Below the pieces are notes generated by a model. That model was not told where the DNA came from and ran no database searches. It saw nothing but the letters and a program-made list of their open reading frames with translations. Position numbers and translations under genes: made by a program. Below, in pieces: positions 1 through 10,177 of a stretch of 64,000 bases of DNA. Position 1 is the stretch's first letter; each line of letters begins with the position of its first letter. The DNA is from Adiantum capillus-veneris (taxonomy: Eukaryota > Streptophyta > Polypodiopsida > Polypodiales > Pteridaceae): assembly GCA_014529385.2 (NCBI GenBank), contig CM043963.1:77675412-77739411 (forward strand), given 5' to 3'.

Positions 1-203
1 TGTGCTCCTCCATGAACGCAGAAATCTCCTCAAATGCATCCATGTGAAGGGCAACTGTGGCGTCAAGGTCAGGGAGACGAGTAAAAAAGGTGTGGAGGTC
101 CAACTTCCCTTTGTATTTGGTGTCCTCGAGGAAGAGGATGAAGCGTGACAAAGGGGTGGATGTGGGTGCAGATGCAGAGGCTGTGGCAGCATCTGTGTCT
201 AAC
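1..203 (-). CDS. Partial unknown protein-coding exon, runs off left edge
   Basis: On the minus strand a stop-free frame of about 67 codons runs from roughly 203 to the window edge and continues outside. It reads like real protein: an Ala/Ser/Thr/Pro-rich stretch, then the segment LSRFILFLEDTKYKGKLDLH, then a Leu/Asp/Glu-rich part ending near AFMEEH. There is no in-frame ATG before the late MDAFEEI, so this is probably an internal or last exon. An AG acceptor preceded by a pyrimidine-rich stretch lies at 205-204. I do not recognise the family. It lies downstream of, and on the same strand as, the three-exon gene at 441-1781, from which it is separated by a stop codon and about 240 bp. That the frame is coding is inferred from composition and length; the function is unknown. 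Confidence 0.45.
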
Positions 204-440
204 CTGGGTTGTGGATAGAGAGTGGAGGAGCTCAAGAGTTGCAAAAGTGAAAATAGTGAATGAGTTAGGTGGCCCCCCTTTTATAATGGACCCTTTTTTT
301 AAGACATAAAAAAAAGGCACTTTCACCAAAAAATGATTTCTCATCCCAATGCAAAAAATTATATTCAAAGGCATGATTTGCTGAAGCAAATCATGTTGAT
401 TACAGCGGGGATCAATATGAAAATTGCAAGAGTTACAAAG

Positions 441-1781
441 TTATAAGATCGATAGCATAGTTCCATCTATCCCCCAGTCCTCCTCGACCTTCAATTTGTC
501 TTCCATTCTCTTCCCAATCTGCGGACATTCATTACAATAAGCATCTAATGATCGACAAACCATGATGTATTGAAAATGTGGTGGAAGGATTCTCACCTTG
601 TGACCTTGTAAACGAAATTGTGCTTGTTGAAGGGCCTCAAAACCCATAATAACCAAATGTTCTCGAACATTACTGAGAGTCCAATGCTTGTTCACTTGGA
701 CTGCCTCCAAAGCATCGTTGGGCATCTTCACTGCAATGTCAAAGCTTGCAATAGCGCCGTCTACACTCTGTAAGGGAGTCCACAATCCAAGCTTTCACAT
801 CCAACGATCATAGTGAAATCGTATGTACAAGGAGGTGCGGGATTTCAAATAGCGCATTCCAATACCTGAAGCTCCAACCTTACAACGGTACCGGTCCCCG
901 TTGTGCATGCCCTCCACAAAACCCCAATCCTCTTCTAAAAGCCTTCCTAATTCCTCGTAATGCGCATCTTTACATACAAGCATTGTGGTAGTCTCCACAA
1001 ATCCAAACTCTTTAAAAATGTGCACAAAACAATGAATAGGCAAACACCAACTCAAGCCTACAGACCTAGAAGCTATAGAGTATTTCAAAGAGTTTTGGAC
1101 ATCCATTATCATCTTTTGCTTGAAAGATGCTACCGACCACAAATCTGGGACCGGCCACTCCATACTTAATAAGGAAGTTACTTTGATGGGTTCAAGCATT
1201 CCAAATGCTTGTGTAGAAGTAGGGACAATATAGGAATGAGAATAGAAGAAAATTCTTCTTTGAACCAGTTTGGTTGGGCAAAGATGTGGAAACATTATTG
1301 CTCCAATATCTGCATGTATAGCATTGAATGTGCCGGAGAGACTATGTAGTGGATGCTCCTCCACCAACGTGGATGGAAATATGACTATAAATGCATGACA
1401 AATGTTAAGTATGAATTCATAATAACATTACACTGTGATTTCACACCTAGCTTTGTATTCTCAAAACATGTACTTACAATGTGTTGGAAATCGAGGTGGT
1501 TGTTGCAAGTGCATGGTTGACATTGAGAAAACATGTTGCACAATGGCTACGGTCCCCTTGTCTTTGCGGTTCTTGAAGCCAAGGAGCTTTCCTTTCCAAT
1601 GAAGATCCAAGTTTGCACGATTCCGCACACGATGAGGGCCAACAGCAGATGGTTGCATGTATACCCAAGAACCTTTGGTGAACTCTTGTGGCACCCACTC
1701 ATCATCTACACCTCTAGTGTTGTGGCATGCAAGTGCTGTGACCTCATCCTTTGGCCGCCTTTGCGAAGTAGAGTTGGCCAT
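441..1781 (-). pseudogene. Three-exon gene of unrecognised family, copy 1, one internal stop
   Basis: Exon 1 is 1781-1478 (ATG at 1781), exon 2 is 1384-597 and exon 3 is 518-441 (TAA). The introns are 93 and 78 bp. Intron 1 has donor GTAAGT at 1477 and acceptor TTTATAG, in phase 1. Intron 2 has donor GTGAGA at 596 and acceptor CCGCAG, in phase 0. The exons sum to 390 codons. One in-frame TGA (797-795) breaks exon 2, exactly where the paralogue at 62272-63589 has a CGA arginine codon. Exon 1 carries a GSWVYMQPS motif followed by a basic stretch; exon 2 carries RRIFFYS, WPVPDLW and SIASRSVGLSW; the C-terminus carries TLSNVREHL and KRMEDKLK. The two ends look faintly like a small beta-barrel and a beta-grasp fold, but no named domain is secure. 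Function is unknown. A sequencing error or stop readthrough cannot be excluded. Confidence 0.65.
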
Positions 1782-1870
1782 GGTTGAGCAAAGCAAACTA
1801 GGAGGAGGAGAAGAACCTTGCTTGTTGCTACAATGTAGGTGGGATAAAGTGATATGAGAAAGTGGTTAAT

Positions 1871-1968
1871 CCTTGTGGCAATGGGAGGAGAAGGTGGACA
1901 ACCCTTGCTTGGTGTGGCACTGGGAGGAGAAGGTGGATAACCCTTGCTTGGTGTGGCAATGGAAGGTG
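1871..1968. repeat. 39-bp tandem repeat, about 2.4 copies
   Basis: Two consecutive 39-bp units (1883-1921 and 1922-1960) differ at very few positions, with partial units on both sides. Each unit holds GGGAGGAGAAGGTGGA and CCTTGCTTGGTGTGGCA. The array lies just upstream of the start codon of the three-exon gene, in its likely promoter or 5' leader. The unit length is a multiple of three, so minus-strand frames remain open through it, but I see no sign that those frames are genes. Confidence 0.8.
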
Positions 1969-1989
1969 GTAGGGGAGGAGAGAGGAGCT

Positions 1990-2545
1990 TCCTTGCTGCA
2001 GCAATGGAGATGGTGTAGAGAGAGAGAGTGTTGGAGTAGAGGATGAGTGTGATGGTTGCAACCAAGGAGGGGTTGGAAAAGGGGTTCTAGAGAGAGAAAA
2101 TCACTTTTTGCCTAATAACTACTTTTGGGGGAGCTCTGAATAGCAAAAAAAGATTTTTTAAAAATTTGAATTTTAGGGTTTTTGGATGCACGTTTTGACT
2201 TTTTGAGATCAAAAAATGCTTTTTTGACCATAAAATAGTTTTAGGGGGGTTTTCAGAAGATGAAATTTGAGTTTTGAAATTTTTGAAAAATTTCAAATTT
2301 TTGGGATTTTTTCAGAACCGGATCAAAAAGGAGGGAAGTTGGAGGTTCCATATGGCCCACCCACCCCCCCCCCCCCCCACCTTCTCACTAGGTAAGAGCC
2401 CATTTAAGAAGTGTAAAACTACTTTGTCCCCCTACATTTTTGAGGGCATAGAGTGTGTCCACCACCCACTTCTCATTGGATGGCCTCTAATTAACCTTAA
2501 TCCCAAAGGGCCCCTAGAGGGTTCATATTTTTCCTAATGAAGAGT
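1990..2545. other. Non-coding spacer with poly-T, poly-A and a poly-C run
   Basis: The stretch is rich in A and T homopolymer runs, and a run of 15 C occurs at 2364-2378. Short frames on both strands are low in complexity. No gene is visible. It separates the host gene from the truncated chromovirus that begins near 2548. Confidence 0.6.
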
Positions 2546-2547
2546 TA

Positions 2548-3723
2548 AACGTCATCATGGTAAGTCTTATGGTCTTTTAATGCCTCTCCCTATCCCCGCT
2601 GGCCCTTGGGAACAAATCTCTATGGATTCTATCATAGGACTTCCCACCATATCCTCACACAATGATATGATATGGACCATAGTTGATCGTTTTAGCAAAC
2701 AAGCATACTTTGTACCCTGCAAAAAAACATTGTCTGCACCACAGGCTGCAAACCTTTTCCTCAAAACCATCTTTCCCTACCATGGCTTCCCCAAAGTCAT
2801 TCTCTCTGACCGTGATGGACGCTTTTGCAATCATTTTTGGGTCGCCCTAGCCAAAAACATAGGCTCTAAAATGGATTTCACATCTGCATTTCACCCTGAA
2901 AGTAATGGTCAAAGAGAAGCCACAAACAATACTATTATGGACCTTCTTCGATCTTATACCACTGAAAATACTGCAAACTGGGACCACCACCTCCCTATGC
3001 TTCAATTTGCTTACAATAACACCCCTCACTCCTCCACAAACCGGGCACCCTTTGAAATTGTCTATGGCAAGAAACTCCCTGTGCCTGTATCCACTATTAG
3101 CACTGATGTCCCTACGGGCGGCTGACACTTTAGCAAGAGATCACACCCACATTTTAGAAGAAGCCACAGCTTGCATTAAACGAGCACAAGAACGATATAC
3201 TACACAAGCCAATAAGAAACGAAGACCTGCACCTTTTAAAGAAAACGACCTTGTTTGGCTTAGAATAGAAAAACGACGCTTAAAAAGTGTAGAAAAACAT
3301 CCTAAAGTGAAATTGGCTCCTAGATTTTATGGCCCATTCAAAATTCTTCATAAAATAAATGACAATGCGTTCCGCTTGGGCATTCCCTCACATTGGAAAA
3401 TACACAACTCCTTCCATGTCAGTTTGTTGAGACCACACAAGGGACCTATTCCCGACACCCCTACCACAGCTGACCCCCCCTTCATTGAGGACGACGAAGA
3501 AATTCTGACTCCCGAAATAATTTTAGATCATGACATGACCACTACCCGCCGCCGCAGAGGAAACCAGTACAGAAGATATTTGGTGAAATACAAAAACCAT
3601 TCTTTGGAAGAGTGTCAATGGATTTCTGAACAATCGCTAAGTCCGCACTACCATCACTTGATACTTGCATACCACACACCTAGAGACACAGATTCGCCGA
3701 TTTATGTAGTGCCTCTCTTCTAG
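2548..3723 (+). pseudogene. Ty3/gypsy chromovirus integrase-chromodomain remnant
   Basis: This is the 3' end of a gypsy polyprotein; gag, protease, reverse transcriptase and RNase H are all missing upstream. The integrase core opens with HHGKSYGLLMPLP (from about 2548) and shows the catalytic triad contexts MDSIIGLP (D), LSDRDGRF (D) and NGQREATNN (E). A one-base frameshift near 3110-3120 breaks the frame: the first frame stops at 3123, while the continuing frame gives LARDHTHILEEA, the GPFKIL region and then a chromodomain (EEILTPEIILDHD...YLVKYKNHSLEECQWI). Chromodomains of this group bind histone marks and steer integration to heterochromatin. The element is dead by truncation and frameshift. 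Its last 230 bp of coding sequence and its 3' flank are duplicated at 8252-9330. Confidence 0.88.
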
Positions 3724-3925
3724 TGTAGATTCGCCGATTTAGGCAACACGAATTTTAAAAGTGTAGATCCGGCGATTTAGGCAGCACTAGTGTAGATTCG
3801 CCGATTTAGGCAACACCAAATCAAAATGCAGATCCACCAATTTAGGCAGCATTAGTGCAGATCTGCCGATTTAGGCAGCACGACCATTGGTGTAGATCCG
3901 CCGATCTAGGCAACACCAAATTACT
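3696..3925 (+). repeat. Tandem array of CCGATTTAGGCA units in chromovirus 3' region
   Basis: Six or seven units of 27-38 bp share the core GTGTAGATTCGCCGATTT followed by AGGCAACAC, with variable A/T-rich spacers. The unit ends (GTG...CAC) are complementary, so each unit can form a small hairpin. The array starts inside the end of the chromodomain frame and runs into the 3' flank. Closely matching arrays sit at 8452-8680 (direct) and 5400-5600 (inverted), so it is a fixed part of this element family. Confidence 0.85.
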
Positions 3926-4490
3926 AGACTACTCTACCAGTGGGCTGGCCACCACTGTCGCTACTTTGGTTTTGCTAACAATTGAGGACAATTGCTTTTC
4001 AACCCCGGGGTATGTAATGGAATTGATATTTTGATGATATTTGTGAAATATTTGATATTTTGATGAAGTATTGCAATGTTGATTTGAATTGTGGAATACG
4101 ATCACTTGTTGGGTGTTGTGTGAGCAGATCAGTGATTGGCACGTGCTGGATAATAAGGCGATAGCAGTTATTCGGAATAAAACTGCCACCATTGGATTTT
4201 TTGTGGCAAGCCTTAGTATTTATGGTTTAGTTATAAGTTGAGATGTAGACAGTTATTAATTGTTACATTGAGTTCTTTATGAGCCATGACTATTTTATGC
4301 CCAAGTGTGAATTGGATGTAACTCAATTTTGAGCATGAACTTCTCTATAAATTAAATACGTGCAAGAGGGACATGCTCACTCTTGCACTGGGGGAGATTG
4401 CACCCAGTGTCTATGTATTCTTCTCTCCTTTCCTCTCTTCTCTGTCACCATGCCAGCGTAGCACTCCACTCTAGGAGGGCCGCTATGCTC
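3926..4490 (+). mobile_element. Chromovirus 3' LTR-like region, copy 1
   Basis: The sequence downstream of the tandem array is repeated almost base for base at 8681-9240. It contains GGGCTGGCCACCACTG, a CCCCGGGG palindrome, a gene-free A/T-rich stretch with repeated TTTGATATTTTGATGA, a TATAAAT box at 4346-4352, and the segment CGTGCAAGAGGGACATGCTC. The position after the last pol frame and the TATA box suggest an LTR, but I could not fix its TG...CA ends. Confidence 0.6.
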
Positions 4491-4499
4491 CCGTTTGTA

Positions 4500-5600
4500 G
4501 AAGTGGACGTGAGCGTAGAGATCCTTGCAAAATACTTAAAATAGCACATAGCAAGACATAAACGAATAAATCTACATACTTGTCGAGTCGCACAAATCCA
4601 TAATCGAGCACAGTACGAACAAAGAGAGAGAGAGAGAGAGCGGAAGAGAGCGAAAGAACATGTACAGGCGCACCTCCTAGAGCGAAGTGCTACGCGAGCA
4701 TGGTGAGAGAGAAGGGAGGAGAGAAGAGAACAAGACACAAGCACTGGGTGCAATCTCCCCCCGTGCAAGAGTGACCATTTCCCTCTTGCACGTATTTGTT
4801 ATATAGATTTCTTGAATGGTCAAATTGGTTACAAACTGGCCGGCCGGTCATAAATGGCCAAAGTTCATAAAAAGCACTTGAATAATAAAATGTATATAAA
4901 ATATGATATCCTTTGCAATAGTCTAGCTCTGTCAAGCCTTTTCCACCTGTCAGCTGCAATAAATAATAACATATCAATTCCATAACATACCTTTCCGTTG
5001 GAAAGCAACTGTCCTCAGTTGCGAAGATAAAAATCTGCAAACAATACTTGTCAAAAACAATGACTAGTACATTGTGTCAAAAACATCACATAATATATAT
5101 GAAACTAAACAACATTAGCTTATGCCTGTCGTCATCCACATACTACCTATTCTAGTGTCCCATACCACTAGAATAAGCAGTATATGTCATACCCTGATGA
5201 ATCATGATATCATTGGTCACACTCATTATCAATCTCATAATGTCAAGTCTCATCACATAAACACTGCCATACTAGTCACCAGATACCAAATCCCAATCCA
5301 ATGTCAATTCCACAATATAAGTCCAAATCCAAATCACTTTCATTATGTCCACCGGTAACAAAATCATACCAGTTGCAGTGGTGGCCAGTCAAACTGCCGC
5401 ATGATTTTGTGATCGGTGTTGCCTAAATAGGCGAATCTACACCTGACGTGCTACCCAAATCGGTGAATCTGCATTTGATATAAGTTCAAAAAGCGTGAAT
5501 CTGTAGTTTGTTGTTGTGCTGCCTAAATCGGCTAATCTGCACTAGATGAGCATTGTTACATTGCCTAAATCGGCGGATCTGTGTGCTTGTGACCAATGGA
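4500..5600 (-). mobile_element. Inverted, diverged copy of the chromovirus 3' region
   Basis: Read on the minus strand, 5600-5400 carries at least four units of the CGATTTAGGCA array, followed by a diverged GGCCACCACTG segment, and 4800-4560 repeats the CGTGCAAGAGGG and GGGGGGAGATTGCACCCAGT sequences of copy 1. This copy is more diverged than the two direct copies and carries extra sequence in its middle (about 4810-5340). Its junction with copy 1 near 4490-4540 forms an imperfect inverted repeat with a spacer. No coding sequence is kept. Confidence 0.65.
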
Positions 5601-6916
5601 CTAGACAAGGCATAAAGGAGAGAATAAAAATAGTTACTATGTTGACATCGCAGTGCAGTATATCAAGTCACTTACAAATTGTTGTGCACCATCCCAAAAC
5701 ACCGTGGCTCACATGAGTAGCTGCAGGGCTTATTGACAAATCATCTTTACAAAAAGTACTTATAGTACAATTAGAAGCCATGATCGGAGCATTTGATGGA
5801 GTATTCAGTGAGCAAATAATGTAGAGCAATGAAATTTAAAAATAGGAGTGATGTATCTGCGATTCCATTTTATAAGTATTAGTGATGACATGAGAGATGT
5901 TGGGTTGCCTAATCTATAAAAGATTGTTGGTAAAGCAATTATAAAAAGGGAAGTGAGGTTAATGTACATACCTTGAGGGTACACTGCATCAAAATTATAT
6001 GAGCCAGTGTGTTTGTGGAGAGAGATCTGATCGTAACTTGCATCTGAGGCGTGTCAAATAGATTTGTAGAAGCTAAGGAGAACTGCGACTATCAAACTTG
6101 CACCATAGTATAATTAACAATTCCATAATATGTTAATTTTGTGTTAGTAACTTGAAATAAAATAAAAGACTATGTTGTCTGTTGAGAATTTGATTCAAGA
6201 TTAGTGTGCGATCACATATTAAGAACATACAGTGTTAGCACTTTGATTCAACAATCGCAAAATAAATTAAATGAAGCTGGAACACAAATTAAAGTTAGCC
6301 ATAGCCCTGCGAAAATGGAAATGTGTTGGAAAATGTTGCAGTCCTAACAAAATAGCACAGATAGACAAAAACCACGAACAAGGCAGAAAAAAAAATGTAG
6401 GTAAGGAGATCTAATTGGATTTTATAGTGCAATGTGGAAGACAAAATTACATTTGAGGACTGGCAGACGTTTACGATGATTAACCGTGACTGATTGGACA
6501 AACAACCCAAAAGTAATTTGATCTTGAACTACCTTTGCCTAGAAGCCTTTATTTATGACAAATTATTTGTTAGGTAGAGCTAGAATTAGGGATGAGAATA
6601 TAGATTTTTGGTGCGTCAAGAAAATGCCTTACAAAACCATCTACTTAAGCCTCTGGATATTAACTAGGAGGAGGTAGGAAGGGAGGTGGTATCTTATACA
6701 AATGATCTAAACCTGACAAGACAATGCGTAGACAGTCGGTGAGCGTAGACCACAGTAGTTGTAATCACATATTTCGACATAAATAATAATTCATTATAGA
6801 ATGAAAATCATTGAAATCATAGGAGAAAGGGATCAACGTTCTCCTCGGTAGGTATAACGATCATGGAAGATGAGGGTTCCGTAAAGACTTCTTGATAAGC
6901 TTCATCATTGCCATAA
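5601..6916. other. A/T-rich stretch without recognisable genes
   Basis: Frames on both strands are short and of poor composition. No transposon motif, tandem array or splice-linked coding segment could be recognised. It may be decayed transposon sequence or original intergenic DNA. Confidence 0.5.
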
Positions 6917-7012
6917 ATGGAGAAAGAGGTATCCAGAAACTTGCTCCATGCATCATCAAAGCCCATGCCCCCCGACGTGCAGCAACACTATAGGAAAGGC
7001 AAACTCCTCAAT

Positions 7013-7016
<4 letters not shown>

Positions 7017-7044
<28 letters not shown>
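7017..7044. repeat. (GT)n microsatellite
   Basis: About 14 uninterrupted GT dinucleotides. It is the only long GT tract in the window; nearly all other dinucleotide tracts are GA/CT. Confidence 0.95.
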
Positions 7045-8250
7045 ATGGTTGGGCACTAGCATGCGTCACCTAAAGTCAATGTGGGCAGCTCATGGCTGCA
7101 GGGATTTCGACATCGACTAGATGACGAGGTCATGAACATATACAACAAGATGAAAGCAGACCTTGTAATATTTTATGCTGCATTTGAGTCTTGGGACAAA
7201 AGACCTTAAATTCTCGGAACTGCAAAAACCTTGGTGAAGCTGTCTGCACTCAAGTGAGTCAACATGACATGCGCACGTCACATTAAAGAAGCCCTAACGA
7301 GGCTCGTAGCGAACTGCATGTGTACGCTTCAGACAGTCGATCAAGGATGAACTGCTGCAACAAAGAGGCCTTCCATTTGAGTGCTAGAGAGAAGAGGAAG
7401 AGGGAGAGAGAGATGGTTGACAATTGCGAGAGTTGCAAGAAGTAAGTATTGTGCCAAGCTATGCCGCAAAGCTATATCCTGTCGCTTTTACTCCTTTTTG
7501 GACAGAGTCTGTTGTACCAGCGTCCCTATGTTTCAACGTGTGCATTATCATCACCAGCATCATCTTCATTATCATGAATATCCTGATCATCTGGCTGAAG
7601 GCAAACACTTCACTTGAGTGCTGGACTTCTCTGATGGTGAGTTACAGAACACATGCGAGCCGGTATGCGCATGGACCCGTGAGAGTACTATAGGCCAGCC
7701 AGTGACAAAGAGAGCATGCTGCACCTCAGACTTTGTAGGCGGTTGCATTGAGAATTGCGCCCTCAACATTAAAGGGCAGCGTCTAGTGTTGGCAGGGGAG
7801 AGAGCTGCACGGAAACTGGGCGAGACTGGTTATGCCAGGTTAAAGACTCATGGTTTGATGGTGCAATCACTCAAGGTCATTGCCATAAGCAGAGTGCTAA
7901 AGCTAAGCTATACCAAGTGGTGCTGTTGTATACAATGGATTTGGATCAGAGATGAAAAACTTACGTTCCTTGAAGTTTGATAGGAATCAAGGTAGAGATT
8001 CTCACGAGGGTCACCATCGACATGAATCTAGTTGGCGAGATACTAAGGATATACATACATTGCAACGTTCTATCATCAGACCGAGCCCTGCATGGGCCTT
8101 GGCTATCTCGGATGATGCAGCCGAAAGGCCAAAAATCGGTGAAGAATTGCGGTTGCTTGAAAGCAAGGACCGCCAGTTCATGCATAGCAAGGGGGGTCGT
8201 GACCCTCGGGGTGGAAAAATATGGATCCCGAGGCCGGCTATAGGGGAGAG
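7045..8250. other. Unassigned stretch with medium-length open frames
   Basis: Several overlapping plus-strand frames of 80-120 codons occur (for example 7618-7980 and 7952-8296). None shows a motif I recognise, and the frames change without clear splice sites. The stretch is less A/T-rich than its left neighbour. It ends abruptly at about 8252, where the second chromovirus copy begins, and the ORF ending at 8296 runs across that junction, so it is not a genuine gene. Confidence 0.4.
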
Positions 8251-8251
8251 A

Positions 8252-9330
8252 GGTCGACGAAGAAATTCTGACTCCCGAAATAATTTTAGATCATGACATG
8301 ACCACTACCCGCCGCCGCAGAGGAAACCAGTACAGAAGATATTTGGTAAAATACAAAAACCATTCTTTGGAAGAGTGTCAATGGATTTCTGAACAATCGC
8401 CAAGCCCGCACTACCATCACTTGATACTTGCATACCACACACCTAGAGACATAGATTCGCCGATTTAGGTAGTGCCTCTCTTCTAGTGTAGATTCGCCGA
8501 TTTAGGCAACACGAATTTTAAAAGTGTAGATCCGCCGATTTAGGCAGCACTAGTGTAGATTCGCCGATTTAGGCAACACCAAATCAAAATGCAGATCCAC
8601 CGATTTAGGCAGCATTAGTGCAGATCTGCCGATTTAGGCAGCACGACCATTGGTGTAGATCCGCCGATCTAGGCAACACCAAATTACTAGACCACTCTAC
8701 CAGTGGGCTGGCCACCACTGTCGCTACTTTGGTTTTGCTAACAATTGAGGACAATTGCTTTTCAACCCCGGGGTATGTAATGGAATTGATATTTTGATGA
8801 TATTTGTGAAATATTTGATATTTTGATGATATTTGTGAAATATTTGATATTTTGATGAAGTATTGCAATGTTGATTTGAATTGTGGAATATGATCACTTG
8901 TTGGGTGTTGTGTGAGCAGATTTGTGATTGGCACGTGCTGGATAATAAGGCGATAGCAGTTATTCGGAATAAAACTGCCACCATTGGATTTTCTGTGGCA
9001 AGCCTTAGTATTTATGGTTTAGTTATAAGTTGAGATGTAGACATTTATTAATTGTTACATTGAGCTCTTTATGAGCCATGACTATTTTATGCCCAAGTGT
9101 GAATTGGATGTAACTCAATTTTGAGCATGAACTTCTCTATAAATTAAATACGTGCAAGAGGGACATGCTCACTCTTGCACGGGGGGAGATTGCACCCAGT
9201 GTCTGCGTTATTCTTCTCACCTCTCCTCTCTTCTCTCTCGCCGTGCCGGCGTAGCACTCCATTTTAGGAGGTGCGTCTGCACGCGCTCTCTTGCCCTCTC
9301 CCGCTCTCTGTCTCTCTCTTATCGTGCACG
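8252..9330 (+). mobile_element. Chromovirus 3' end, copy 2 (chromodomain tail, array, LTR-like region)
   Basis: The copy begins in the chromodomain coding sequence (matching 3493 onward) and runs through the tandem array (8452-8680) and the TATA-bearing region to about 9330. It is near-identical to 3493-4440, with few substitutions and one insertion: an extra unit of about 33 bp of the TTTGATATTTTGATGATATT repeat near 8815-8850. The chromodomain part is only a C-terminal fragment. The direct repeat spacing of about 4.76 kb suggests either a second truncated insertion or a duplication of the segment. Confidence 0.8.
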
Positions 9331-9431
9331 GCTTGGAGTAGGTGCAAAGATGGTTTCCAGGTATACAACTTTGTTAGTTATCGCTTGCAATATGTTGTTT
9401 TCTCTATTTGGCAGGGCCACTTCGCTTTCCG

Positions 9432-10125
9432 TTAGTAGCAGTATATCCATAACAGGTCTTTGCCCTCAACCTTCTCGAACTCTTCACTTGGTACATAAGG
9501 GGTGATGATGACATTCTTGACGACCCCGAGTCTATTAGCCAATAACAAATGCACATAGTTGTCGTAATCAAACCGTTGCATGAAGTGCACGCCATTCAGG
9601 TGTAAGCTGTCCTCAATACATCTATGGTAGACAACTTCTTTAGGATGATTTGCAAAGGGAGAGCAACGAGGCTCTCAACACACTCTCCAAATCAATGGTG
9701 GCAGTAGCCGAACCACACCTCTTTAGGACACAAAATGCTGCCTTTGCTTCAGGGTTAACAAAGTGTACTGGTTGCACCCGCATACACGCCACAAAATGGT
9801 ATGCGATCTTACGTCTTTTTGCCTCAGAAGGCGACCTCCATGGTAACCTGGGTGGGATCTTGGCTATTGTGTTTGGGGAAAGCTTGGAACTTGAAGCACC
9901 AGCATTGCTAGTCACCTCCTTCCCGTGGTGGACCATCTAATTTCAAGTGTGGCTGAGCCCTTCCTTTCCTTTTGCTCGTGAAACCCTCTTCTTCCTTGAA
10001 GATTCTTCAAGAAAGAGAGGCTTGACAACCCTCTTTCCTCCCTTAACGTGGATAAGCTTGCTATTGTGCATGTTGATGTAGAAAACCTCCGCTTTGAGTG
10101 TGCTTGTCGAGGTTGCTTCACTCAT
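9432..10125 (-). pseudogene. Unrecognised ORF region inside an LTR-element leader
   Basis: On the minus strand an ATG at 10125 opens a frame beginning MSEATSTSTLKAEVFYINM and rich in Lys/Arg, which stops at about 9943. A second frame (9936-9640) starts MVHHGKEV and includes SEAKRRKIAYHFVACMR. After a one-base shift near 9650, a third frame runs from PFANHPKEVVYHRC to DLLWIYCY and stops at 9432. Together these look like one decayed gene of about 220 codons, or several exons, interrupted by two stops and a frameshift. It is not gag, pol or any domain I know. A sequence identical to the gypsy primer-site motif lies just upstream (10156-10173), so the region probably sits inside an LTR element. 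Confidence 0.45.
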
Positions 10126-10155
10126 TTGCAGAAAAATTAAAGGCCTAGTAAGCCC

Positions 10156-10173
10156 TCCTCAGTGGGGGCACCA
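10156..10173 (-). promoter_or_regulatory. Candidate gypsy primer binding site
   Basis: On the minus strand this reads TGGTGCCCCCACTGAGGA, identical to the motif at 49513-49530 beside the 5' LTR of the young gypsy. A CCCTCA just before it fits the end of an LTR. The identity of the priming tRNA is not assigned. Confidence 0.6.
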
Positions 10174-10177
10174 TTTT

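Noticed and set aside
276-283. TATAAAAG on the minus strand as promoter of the left-edge gene
   Set aside because: The first downstream ATG is out of the coding frame, and a splice acceptor explains the exon start better.
1706-2065. Overlapping minus-strand frames of 119 and 77 codons upstream of gene copy 1
   Set aside because: They translate a tandem repeat and a GA-rich stretch, and overlap exon 1 in a different frame; no supporting splice sites.
3696-3925. Possible CRISPR-like array
   Set aside because: Unit spacing is irregular, spacers are short and themselves similar, the context is a plant retrotransposon, and CRISPR is not expected in a eukaryotic nuclear genome.
8100-8250. Possible rRNA fragment (GTGACCCTCGGGGTGG)
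   Set aside because: No rRNA landmark could be recognised over more than a few bases.
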